Source: Elusimicrobiota bacterium (lineage in GTDB: Bacteria > Elusimicrobiota > Elusimicrobia > Elusimicrobiales > UBA9959). Taken from it: a DNA stretch of 6,232 nt. Both the position numbers and the translations under genes were made by a program. A model generated the notes under the pieces. It made no database searches and was not told the DNA's origin. It saw only the letters and a list, made by a program, of their open reading frames with translations. Below are positions 1-5,795 of this stretch, piece by piece. Numbering within the stretch: the first letter of the stretch is position 1; every line of letters starts with the position of its first letter. Where the stretch lies: the NCBI GenBank assembly GCA_003500765.1, contig DNQL01000268.1:1-6232 (forward strand). The letters run 5' to 3'.

Positions 1-1134
1 CTGGAGCGGGCGGAAACCGGGCCGGCCATGGGCGCGCTGCGCCTCATGGACCCGCAGGCCGCCGAGAGCATCCTCTCCCGGCTGCCCGCGGAGCCGAAGG
101 ACAGGATCACCGGCGCGCTGCCCAGAGAAGTGCGGGACCAATGGGCTTCGAACCTTACCTTCCCCAAGGGCAGCGTGGGCCGCATGATGGACCCGGTCTG
201 GGCTGTCTTCCGGCCGGAGATGACCGTGGCGCAGGCCGTGGAGGAGCTGCGCGAACTGGTGAAGCGCGAATTCATCACCTACGCCTTCGTGACGGACGCC
301 GGGAACAGGCTCATCGGCGTCATCGTTATGCGCGACCTTCTTTTCGCGGACCCCCGGGCGCGGCTGGACGAAGTGATGCTCAAGACCCCTTTCAGCCTGC
401 GCGCCGACATGCAGCTCATGGACGCCATGCGCGAGGTGCTGACGCGCCATTTCCCCGTCTACCCGGTGACCAATTCGCTGGGCGTGCTGGCGGGCGCCGT
501 CAGGGGCCGGCGGCTGTTCGAGGCGCAGGCCATAGAGATAAGCGCCCAGGCCGGCAGCATGGTCGGCGTCGAAAAGGAGGAGAAGCTCTCCACGTCCTGG
601 CAGCGCAGCTTCAGGTACCGCCACCCCTGGCTGCAGCTCAACCTGCTCACCGCCTTCGTCGCGGGCGGCGTGGTCAGCCTTTTCCAGGGCACCATAGACC
701 AGCTGGTGATACTGGCGGCTTTCCTGCCGGTGCTGGCCGGCCAGTCGGGGAACGCCGGCTGCCAGGCGCTGGCCGTGACGATACGCGGCATGACGCTGCA
801 TGAGCTCAAGGACGGTTCGGCCTGGCGGCTGATGAGCAAGGAGAGCCTTCTGGGTCTGTTCAACGGTTTCATCGTGGGCCTGGTGGCGGGCGCCGGCATG
901 TTCCTGCTGGCCAAAAGCCAGGGGAACCCGCAGGCTCTGCCGCTGGCGCTGATAGTAGTGGCCGCGATGACGGGCAGCTGCATCGTCAGCGGCCTCTTCG
1001 GCGCGGTGGTGCCGATAGCCCTCAAGCGCCTGGGAGCCGACCCCGCTACGGCGTCGAGCATCTTCCTGACCACCGCTACCGACGTGGCCAGCATGGGCCT
1101 GCTGCTGTCGCTGGCCACCGTCTTCCTGCTCTGA
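1..1134 (+). CDS. mgtE: MgtE-family magnesium transporter, 5' end outside window
   Basis: Inner-membrane Mg2+ channel of the MgtE (SLC41-like) family. The reading frame is open from base 1, so the ATG at 28 is probably internal and the gene starts upstream; the family is usually about 450 residues and 377 are seen here. Counting from the ATG at 28: residues 1-55 are the end of the MgtE N domain, closing with FPKGSVGRMMDP, the family's usual entry into the CBS pair. CBS domains span about 54-117 and 119-167. RHPWL at 198-202 opens the membrane domain, followed by about five hydrophobic helices (205-223, 226-252, 274-296, 303-332, 342-368). Pore elements are visible: SGNAGCQ at 240-246, DPA at 338-340 and TTATD at 348-352; Asp338 and Asp352 match by position the pore aspartates known in Thermus MgtE. 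A Cys replaces the second Asn of the common GNxGNQ motif. The CBS domains in this family gate the channel in response to cytoplasmic Mg2+. Confidence 0.93.
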   Translation: MERAETGPAMGALRLMDPQAAESILSRLPAEPKDRITGALPREVRDQWASNLTFPKGSVGRMMDPVWAVFRPEMTVAQAVEELRELVKREFITYAFVTDAGNRLIGVIVMRDLLFADPRARLDEVMLKTPFSLRADMQLMDAMREVLTRHFPVYPVTNSLGVLAGAVRGRRLFEAQAIEISAQAGSMVGVEKEEKLSTSWQRSFRYRHPWLQLNLLTAFVAGGVVSLFQGTIDQLVILAAFLPVLAGQSGNAGCQALAVTIRGMTLHELKDGSAWRLMSKESLLGLFNGFIVGLVAGAGMFLLAKSQGNPQALPLALIVVAAMTGSCIVSGLFGAVVPIALKRLGADPATASSIFLTTATDVASMGLLLSLATVFLL

Positions 1135-1227
1135 CCGCGCCGCCGCGTCCCGGACGGGCCTTTTGACGCGGCCGGCCTGGGCCTTTCTTCCCTGTCGCGT
1201 CCGCTTTAAAGGGGATAGAATAGACGC

Positions 1228-1947
1228 ATGAGCAAAAAACTCCTGCGTCTTTTTATTCTCCCGCTTTACCTCTTAACACTTCCGCTATTCCTCTCCGCGC
1301 AGGCCGTTCCGGCCTCCTTCGCCGCGGATGGGAAGGCCTCCTCTTCCGGCTACTACCTATCCCCTTCCTCGCTGGACGTCTCCGCCATCCCGGCCGCGCC
1401 GGCGCCGGGCTCGCGCGCCGACCTGGAGGATTTCGAGACCATCTTCGCCTGGCAGCAGTACCGCACCGCGGAGCAGTGCGCGGCGGCGAAGACGGAGATG
1501 TCGCATAATTTCCAGGTCTTTTTCGGCGCCATAGACCCGTTCTACGACGACCAGGCCCCCGAAGTGAAAGGCTTTTTCAAGAACCTCGAGAAGGATTCCA
1601 CGGCGGCCCACCGCCATTTCAAGGAGATCTACCGCCGGGACCGGCCTTTCGTCCGCGACGAACGGGTCAAGCCCTGCCTGCCGCGCGTGGCCGGCTACGC
1701 CTATCCCAGCGGCCACTCTACGATGGCCCGCCTTTTCGCCCGGGTGCTGGCCGACCTGGTCCCTTCCCGCTCGGCCGAGTTCATGGCCCGCGCCGACCAG
1801 GCCGCGCTCAACCGCGTCATCGGCGGGGTCCACCATCCGACCGACCTGGAGGCCGGCAAGGCGCTGGCCGACGCGCTCTACCGCGAGCTGCGCTCGCTGC
1901 CGTCGTTCAACTCCGACATGAACGCCCTGCGCCGCCACCTGCGCTGA
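1228..1947 (+). CDS. Secreted class A acid phosphatase (PAP2 superfamily)
   Basis: Predicted exported phosphatase that hydrolyses phosphomonoesters through a phospho-histidine intermediate. The 239-residue protein starts with a Sec signal peptide (KK at 3-4, hydrophobic 5-23, possible cleavage after AQA at 24-26). The full class A signature is present: K132-x6-R139-P140, PSGH at 160-163, and R196-x5-H202-x3-D206; His202 would be the nucleophile and His163 the acid. The residue before Arg196 is Asn where class A enzymes usually have Ser. Length fits the family (about 230-250). Cys84 and Cys150 could form a disulfide in the periplasm. The ATG at 1228 is chosen because it gives a complete signal peptide; the only Shine-Dalgarno-like stretch, AAAGGGG at 1208-1214, is 13 bases away and weak. 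It lies 93 bases after the MgtE gene with no convincing terminator between. A lipid phosphatase role is less likely, since the protein has no membrane helices beyond the signal. Confidence 0.9.
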   Translation: MSKKLLRLFILPLYLLTLPLFLSAQAVPASFAADGKASSSGYYLSPSSLDVSAIPAAPAPGSRADLEDFETIFAWQQYRTAEQCAAAKTEMSHNFQVFFGAIDPFYDDQAPEVKGFFKNLEKDSTAAHRHFKEIYRRDRPFVRDERVKPCLPRVAGYAYPSGHSTMARLFARVLADLVPSRSAEFMARADQAALNRVIGGVHHPTDLEAGKALADALYRELRSLPSFNSDMNALRRHLR

Positions 1948-1973
1948 ACATAAGCCGTCGTTTTTTGTATCAT
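1945..1973 (+). promoter_or_regulatory. Possible sigma-70 promoter for the PfkB kinase
   Basis: TGAACA at 1945-1950 (4 of 6 to TTGACA) and TATCAT at 1968-1973 (5 of 6 to TATAAT) are separated by 17 bases and sit in a locally AT-rich stretch just after the phosphatase stop codon. Transcription would start near 1980 and place the hairpin at 1986-2005 at the 5' end of the leader. This is inference from consensus matching only. Confidence 0.4.
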
Positions 1974-1985
1974 TTAGCCGTACCG

Positions 1986-2005
1986 GGCCCGCTGAAACGC
2001 GGGCC
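1986..2005 (+). other. Hairpin between phosphatase and kinase genes
   Basis: GGCCCGC (1986-1992) and GCGGGCC (1999-2005) form a perfect 7-bp, all-GC stem around a TGAAAC loop. Only TTCCT follows, so it lacks the U tract of a standard intrinsic terminator. It may be a weak terminator for the phosphatase gene or, if the promoter at 1945-1973 is real, a 5' stabilising stem in the kinase mRNA, ending 8 bases before the Shine-Dalgarno stretch at 2014-2023. Confidence 0.5.
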
Positions 2006-2033
2006 TTCCTAATGGGAGAGAGGCGATAAAACG

Positions 2034-2945
2034 ATGAAAAACACGATACTGGTGGTCGGCTCGGTGGCGCTGGATTCGGTCAAGACCATACACGGCAGCA
2101 CCGACAGGGCGCTGGGCGGTTCGGCGGTCCATTTCTCGCTCTCGGCCTCGAATTTTTCTCCGGTAAAGATGGTCGGCGTGGTGGGCGAGGATTTTCCGGC
2201 CCATTTCAGCCGCTTCCTCTCCCGCCGCAATATCTGCACCGAGGGGCTGCAGGTGAAGCCCGGCAAGACCTTTCACTGGGAAGGCGAATACGACCGCGAT
2301 TTCAAGAACGCCACCACCATCGCCACGCATCTCAATGTTTTCCAGCAGTTCCGGCCCTGCCTCAACAAGACCCACGCCCGCTGCGGCGTGCTGTTCCTGG
2401 CTAATATCGACCCGGACCTGCAGCGCGGCGTGCTCAAGCAGGCGAAGAACTGCCGGCTGGTGGCCTGCGACACCATGAACTACTGGATCTCTCTCAAGCG
2501 GCGGTCGCTGCTCAAGCTGCTGCCCGACGTGGACCTGCTGTTCGTCAACGAGGAGGAGGCCCGCCAGCTGACCGGCGAGCATAACCTGATAAAGGCCGCC
2601 CGCATCGTCTCCAAGATGGGCCCCGACGCCGTGGTCATCAAGCGCGGCGACAGCGGAGCCATACTGTTCTACGGCGGAGAGACGCTCTCGATGCCGGCGC
2701 ACCCGGTGGAGAAGGTGGTGGACCCCACCGGCGCCGGCGACACCTTCGCTGGCGGCTTCATGGGCTACCTGGCCTCGGCCCCGGACTGGAAGAATTTCGC
2801 CACGCTGCGCCGGGCCATGGCCTACGGCACCGTGATGTCCTCGTTCAGCGTCGAGGACTTCAGCGTGCGGCGTATGGGCCGGCTCACCAAGCCGGAGATG
2901 GCCCGCCGTTACGACAAGTACGTGGGCGCCCTGAGGGTTTCTTAA
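2034..2945 (+). CDS. PfkB-family (ribokinase-like) carbohydrate or nucleoside kinase
   Basis: Cytoplasmic ATP-dependent kinase of the PfkB/ribokinase fold, 303 residues, a normal length for the family. Visible elements in order: N-terminal strand VVGSVALD (7-14); substrate-side glycine pair GGS at 28-30; GxVGEDF-like segment at 48-54; NEEEARQLTG at 172-181, the usual NxxE region near the ATP-Mg site; VIKRGDSGA at 201-209; and the C-terminal PfkB signature DPTGAGDTFAGG at 230-241, where Asp236 is the catalytic base and GAG at 233-235 forms the anion hole. ANIDPDLQ (123-130) and DTMNYWI (146-152) recall a PfkB subgroup annotated only as 'sugar kinase' in many bacteria; the substrate cannot be read from the sequence. 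The ATG at 2034 follows GGGAGAGAGG at 2014-2023. The next gene begins 108 bases downstream, after a series of hairpins, so it is probably a separate unit. I do not assign a specific substrate such as ribose, fructose or adenosine. Confidence 0.9.
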   Translation: MKNTILVVGSVALDSVKTIHGSTDRALGGSAVHFSLSASNFSPVKMVGVVGEDFPAHFSRFLSRRNICTEGLQVKPGKTFHWEGEYDRDFKNATTIATHLNVFQQFRPCLNKTHARCGVLFLANIDPDLQRGVLKQAKNCRLVACDTMNYWISLKRRSLLKLLPDVDLLFVNEEEARQLTGEHNLIKAARIVSKMGPDAVVIKRGDSGAILFYGGETLSMPAHPVEKVVDPTGAGDTFAGGFMGYLASAPDWKNFATLRRAMAYGTVMSSFSVEDFSVRRMGRLTKPEMARRYDKYVGALRVS

Positions 2946-2950
2946 AAGCG

Positions 2951-2966
2951 TAGGACTTTAGTCCTA
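2951..2966 (+). repeat. Perfect inverted repeat (hairpin 1 of 3)
   Basis: TAGGAC (2951-2956) and GTCCTA (2961-2966) form a 6-bp stem with a TTTA loop, starting five bases after the kinase stop codon. This looks like the palindromic core of short repeats scattered through intergenic spaces in some genomes, but only one copy is visible here. Confidence 0.55.
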
Positions 2967-2968
2967 GG

Positions 2969-2985
2969 AGGGGCGTAGGTCCCCT
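2969..2985 (+). repeat. Inverted repeat (hairpin 2 of 3)
   Basis: AGGGG (2969-2973) and CCCCT (2981-2985) form a 5-bp stem with a 7-base loop. The heptamer GCGTAGG occurs at 2948-2954 before hairpin 1 and again at 2973-2979 across this loop, so the two hairpins share a repeated unit. Short stem, low certainty alone; the series is the point. Confidence 0.4.
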
Positions 2986-2990
2986 GCCCT

Positions 2991-3018
2991 TACCCTCCGG
3001 CGCTACGGAGGGTATACT
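2991..3018 (+). promoter_or_regulatory. 9-bp inverted repeat overlapping a likely promoter for the deiminase gene
   Basis: TACCCTCCG (2991-2999) and CGGAGGGTA (3006-3014) form a perfect 9-bp inverted repeat around GCGCTA. The right arm runs into TATACT at 3013-3018, 5 of 6 to the -10 consensus; with a 17-base spacer the -35 hexamer would be TTACCC at 2990-2995, only 3 of 6. The palindrome would thus cover the promoter like an operator. A second reading is an intrinsic terminator for the kinase gene: the stem is followed by TATACTTTTATATAT, T-rich but interrupted. Both could apply. The deiminase ATG is at 3054. Confidence 0.5.
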
Positions 3019-3053
3019 TTTATATATCCCAGCGCAGTCAAGGTGATACGCCT

Positions 3054-4247
3054 ATGTTCAACAAGACTATCCTGCCGCTATTCCTGGTGACTTTCCTTTG
3101 CGCGGGCGCTCCGCCCGAACGCGACCTGTCCAACCCGCTGCCTAACTGGGTGGACCCGGCCCGCGAAACCGCCGTCTCTTCCGACAAGATATTCGTAAAC
3201 CGCCTGCGCACTCCCACTCCCTCCGGCTTCCGCATACCCGCCGAGTACGAGCCCGTAGGGGCCGTGGTCCTGGGCTGGGCCGGCTATACCGACATGCTTT
3301 CTTCCGTCGCCCGCGCCGCCGCCGGCTCCGGGGCCAATGTGCTGGCCGTCTGGGGCCCGCAGTCGATCTCGGGCGTGCCCGCGGAGAACTACACTCCCGT
3401 GAATCTTTCCATCGACACCGTCTGGGTGCGCGATTACGGCCCGTTCGGCCTGACCGGCCCCGGCCGGCTGGGCATAGTCGATTCCATCTACCGCCATTAC
3501 AACTACAGGCCCGACGACGACGCCCTGCCGGTCAACCTGGGCCGCCTGATGAGCGTGGACGTGTTCGGCGTGCCGGTGATACTCGACGGCGGGAACATCA
3601 TGTTCGACTCCTACGGCAACCTGTTCATGACCAAGCGGACCTACCTGTGGAACTCGAATATGAGCCAGGAGCGGGTGGACGCCGCGCTGAAAGAGTATTT
3701 CAAGGTCAAGAACGTCTACGCCTTCGACTATGCCGGCTATCCCGGCCAGCCTAAGGATGGCACCGGCCATATCGACATGTTCATGAAGCTGCTCAACGAC
3801 CACACGGTGCTGATCGCGCTGGCCGATACCGAGCCTTTCAAGTCCAACTCCGAGGCGGCGCTGGCCTGGTTCCAGAACCGCCGCGCCCCCGACGGCCAGC
3901 CCTACAAGGTCATAACGGTGAAGGGCTGGGATAACTACGGCACCTGGTACACCTACACCAATTCGCTTATCGTGAACAATACGGTCATCATGCCGTCCTA
4001 CCGCGGCAAGGCGGCGGAAGAGGCGGCGGCCATAGCGGCCTACCGCGAAGGGATGCCCGGCGTTAACGTGGTGCCGGTCAATTCCGACTCCAGCATACGC
4101 GCCGGCGGCTCCATACACTGCGTGACGCAGACCATACCGGTGCTGCCCGGCAAATCCGGCGCCGCGGACTACGCCGGCGAGGTGAAAGAGGCCGCCGCGC
4201 CGGTCTCCCCGGCCCTGGATCAGCTGCTGGAGATGTCGTCCAAGTGA
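3054..4247 (+). CDS. Exported agmatine/peptidyl-arginine deiminase family enzyme
   Basis: Guanidine-deiminating hydrolase of the PAD_porph family, which includes bacterial agmatine deiminases and Porphyromonas peptidylarginine deiminase (PPAD). The reaction would turn a guanidinium group into a ureido group plus ammonia through a Cys thiouronium intermediate. Family elements: WVRDYGP at 124-130, GGNIMFD at 179-185, GTGHIDMF at 236-243, YTNSL at 301-305, GGSIHCVTQ at 351-359. Likely active residues are Asp127, His239, Asp241, Asn303 and Cys356, matching PPAD's Asp, His, Asp, Asn, Cys in order and near-equal position. Residues 4-19 form a signal peptide (Lys4, hydrophobic core, possible cut after AGA at 17-19), unlike cytoplasmic agmatine deiminases. 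At 397 residues it is slightly long; about 40 Ala/Pro-rich residues follow the Cys motif. PPAD's Ig-like and sorting domains are absent. AAGGTGA at 3040-3046 supports the ATG at 3054. Substrate (agmatine, free arginine or peptide arginine) is unresolved. Confidence 0.88.
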   Translation: MFNKTILPLFLVTFLCAGAPPERDLSNPLPNWVDPARETAVSSDKIFVNRLRTPTPSGFRIPAEYEPVGAVVLGWAGYTDMLSSVARAAAGSGANVLAVWGPQSISGVPAENYTPVNLSIDTVWVRDYGPFGLTGPGRLGIVDSIYRHYNYRPDDDALPVNLGRLMSVDVFGVPVILDGGNIMFDSYGNLFMTKRTYLWNSNMSQERVDAALKEYFKVKNVYAFDYAGYPGQPKDGTGHIDMFMKLLNDHTVLIALADTEPFKSNSEAALAWFQNRRAPDGQPYKVITVKGWDNYGTWYTYTNSLIVNNTVIMPSYRGKAAEEAAAIAAYREGMPGVNVVPVNSDSSIRAGGSIHCVTQTIPVLPGKSGAADYAGEVKEAAAPVSPALDQLLEMSSK

Positions 4248-4265
4248 GTCTTGTTCCCCTTATGA

Positions 4266-4293
4266 AAAAAGGCCCCTCCCCGGGGCCTTTTTG
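4266..4293 (+). terminator. Intrinsic terminator after the deiminase gene
   Basis: AAAAAGGCCCC (4266-4276) and GGGGCCTTTTT (4282-4292) form a perfect 11-bp stem with a TCCCC loop, 18 bases after the deiminase stop codon. The GC-rich core and T tract are typical of rho-independent termination, and the A tract on the left arm would allow some function on the other strand. Confidence 0.9.
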
Positions 4294-4325
4294 TTTGAGT
4301 GAAGAAGCGTTAAGGATATGATCGA

Positions 4326-4739
4326 ATGATTAAAAAGGAAGGGGCGATCCGCGGTTTCGTCCGCAACCACAAGGTCCTCAGCTTTCTGATTGCCCTGCCG
4401 GCCAGCCTTTTCCTGGTACTTGCCGTGCTGCTATTGTACGACTACTATAACCCTCGCGCGTTCATCGCCGCGTACAGAGACTACCGGGAAGGCAGCTATG
4501 TCGTATACACCCGGGGGATGTGGTCGGACTGCGGCCTGGATTCCCGGGCCCTGCTCCACGAGAGGTACGGTGTGTCTCTGGTCAATTTCGGCTGCATAGG
4601 GGGCGACTCATATAACGACGCCTATTCCCGGGCGATGAAGGCCCTGCTCAAGCATAAGTACAAGCGGGATATATTCGAAGAGGTTTACCAGGACGCCTGC
4701 GTGAAGTCCGCGGATGGCGCGGTCAGTTTCGGGAATTAA
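4326..4739 (+). CDS. Small membrane-anchored protein of unknown function
   Basis: I do not recognise this 137-residue protein. Its basic N-terminus (KK at 3-4, R9, R13, K16) precedes one hydrophobic segment at about 18-38 that has no clear cleavage site, so it most likely stays as a signal anchor with residues 39-137 outside the cytoplasm. The soluble part has Cys69, Cys90 and Cys125, so one disulfide is possible. Notable stretches are GMWSDCGLDSR (64-74), YGVSLVNFGCIGGDSYNDAY (81-100) and a charged helix-like region at 102-120. AAGGA at 4312-4316 is a good Shine-Dalgarno site nine bases before the ATG at 4326. The gene stands alone between two strong terminators, so it is almost surely monocistronic; its promoter must overlap the upstream terminator region. 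Codon choice mixes ATT, ATC and ATA for Ile, a little less GC-biased than its neighbours. Coding status is supported by the RBS, start, membrane segment and terminator placement. Confidence 0.75.
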   Translation: MIKKEGAIRGFVRNHKVLSFLIALPASLFLVLAVLLLYDYYNPRAFIAAYRDYREGSYVVYTRGMWSDCGLDSRALLHERYGVSLVNFGCIGGDSYNDAYSRAMKALLKHKYKRDIFEEVYQDACVKSADGAVSFGN

Positions 4740-4756
4740 GTATTGTGTGCCCGAAT

Positions 4757-4790
4757 AAAAAAGCCCCCCGGGTAACGGGGGGCTTTTTTT
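4757..4790. terminator. Bidirectional intrinsic terminator between convergent genes
   Basis: AAAAAAGCCCCCCG (4757-4770) pairs with CGGGGGGCTTTTTT (4776-4789) in a 14-bp stem with a five-base GGTAA loop. A runs on the left and T runs on the right give a U tract in either transcript. It lies 17 bases after the stop of the small membrane protein (+) and 19 bases past the end of the serine protease gene (-), so it should end both. Confidence 0.93.
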
Positions 4791-4809
4791 ATTATGAGGC
4801 GTCCTGGTC

Positions 4810-5769
4810 TCAGTTGAGGCCGGAGAGCGACTCGAGCAGCTGGTAGGCGGGGAAGTTGCCGGCTACCTGGTAGTCCGGGTTCTCCACGCGCTGGGCCAGC
4901 TCGGGCAGGTTCCGCGACGGTATCGTGGCGGTGATGGCCGAGAGCTTGGTCACGTCCTCGCCGCGGCAGCCGTCGGAGGCGCACACGTTGGAGACGCGGC
5001 AGTTGCCCTTCCAGACGTAGTCGTTCTCGCCGCGCACCAGGATGCCCTCTATGACGTGCGTCCTGGCGTTGAACACCGCGGAGCCGGAGTTGCCGCCGTA
5101 GGTGTCGAGGTTGGCGACGAAGTAGCCGGGCTTGTTGATGTTGCGCACCGTGGCGCCGCCCGCGATCTTGGTGGGCAGGCCGGCCGGGTGGCCGATGACC
5201 AGCAGCGGGTCGCCGTTCTGCAGCGTGTCGGCGGTGTTGTACTTGAGCACGGCGTGATTTGTCACGGGCCTGTCGAGCTTGATCAGGGCCCAGTCGGCGC
5301 CGCTGCCCACTTCCTCGCGGCCGATGAGCTGGGCGCAGGAGTAGACTTCGGAGGCGGCCACGCTGTTGGGCATGACGCCGGCCTCTTTGACGCCGAAGCC
5401 GAAGACGAACTTGGTGCCGGTGCAGGCGGACTCGCTCCTGACGCAGTGGCCGGCCGTCATGATGACGTCGGGGGCCACGAGCGAGCCGGAGCAGAAGGCG
5501 CCGTTGACCTGGTCGTAGAAGGGCTCTTCCTTGCAGAGGCTGTAGCCCTGCGCGTAGGAGCGGGTGGCGAGCTTGGCGGTGTCGCCGTTGATGGTCACGT
5601 CGCCGGCCTTGAAGAGGCCGACCGTGGAATCGGCCAGCTTGAGCAGGGCCTGGTCGGTGACCTGGTAGAGGTCGAACCTGTCGTCCGCGCCGTAGATGAC
5701 CTTGTCGTTGGCGAAAGCGCCGGCGGAGAAGGCCGCGAGCGCGAGTACAGTAACGAGAGTTTTTTTCAT
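4810..5769 (-). CDS. Secreted trypsin-fold (S1/V8-like) serine protease
   Basis: Predicted exported endopeptidase, 319 residues. A classic Sec signal peptide covers 1-20 (KK at 2-3, hydrophobic core, cut after AFA). The chymotrypsin-fold triad is complete: His108 in TAGHC (105-109), Asp159 in ADWALIKLD (158-166) and Ser228 in GGNSGSAVF (225-233). CSGSLV (93-98) is the strand before the His loop, and Cys93-Cys109 matches the conserved disulfide next to the catalytic His. IGHPAG at 192-197 resembles the V8/glutamyl-endopeptidase branch. Other cysteines (79, 116, 145, 257, 263, 268) suggest an oxidising site. Residues 21-90 may act as a propeptide, but no cleavage site is clear. The start is firm: AGGAGG lies six bases before the ATG. 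Upstream is a cluster of palindromes suggesting regulation; downstream is a shared bidirectional terminator. Ile codons are 10 ATC and 2 ATA, unlike the neighbouring genes. Cleavage specificity cannot be assigned. Confidence 0.93.
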   Translation of the reverse strand: MKKTLVTVLALAAFSAGAFANDKVIYGADDRFDLYQVTDQALLKLADSTVGLFKAGDVTINGDTAKLATRSYAQGYSLCKEEPFYDQVNGAFCSGSLVAPDVIMTAGHCVRSESACTGTKFVFGFGVKEAGVMPNSVAASEVYSCAQLIGREEVGSGADWALIKLDRPVTNHAVLKYNTADTLQNGDPLLVIGHPAGLPTKIAGGATVRNINKPGYFVANLDTYGGNSGSAVFNARTHVIEGILVRGENDYVWKGNCRVSNVCASDGCRGEDVTKLSAITATIPSRNLPELAQRVENPDYQVAGNFPAYQLLESLSGLN

Positions 5770-5795
5770 GCAGTTCCTCCTGCTTTATGCTGACT

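Noticed and set aside
28..30. ATG at 28 as the true MgtE start
   Set aside because: The frame is open from base 1, residues before it continue the N domain, and the protein would be about 80 residues short for the family.
141..803. Plus-strand second-frame ORF inside the MgtE gene
   Set aside because: Arg, Gly and Pro-rich shadow; the MgtE frame has CBS and membrane domains throughout.
1135..1227. Terminator or promoter between the MgtE and phosphatase genes
   Set aside because: Only short GGCC self-pairing and a GGGCCTTT direct repeat (1156-1163, 1179-1186) are seen; the TTGACG at 1163-1168 has no -10 at proper spacing.
1974..2702. Minus-strand frame (242 codons) opposite the kinase gene
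   Set aside because: Low-information antisense composition; the kinase on the plus strand has complete PfkB motifs.
3054..3101. Lipoprotein signal on the deiminase (Cys16)
   Set aside because: The residues before the Cys (T-F-L) do not match a lipobox, so cleavage by signal peptidase I is more likely.
3078..4118. Long minus-strand frame (346 codons) opposite the deiminase gene
   Set aside because: Rich in Gly, Val, His and Ala with no recognisable motif; it is the antisense shadow of a clear deiminase gene.
4318..4329. Three-codon upstream ORF (ATG ATC GAA TGA) overlapping the start of the small membrane protein gene
   Set aside because: Too short, and the AAGGA site is only one base from this ATG; it fits the ATG at 4326 far better.
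5056..5793. Plus-strand frame (245 codons) opposite the protease gene
   Set aside because: Val, Gly and Ala-rich composition, no family motif, no Shine-Dalgarno support.
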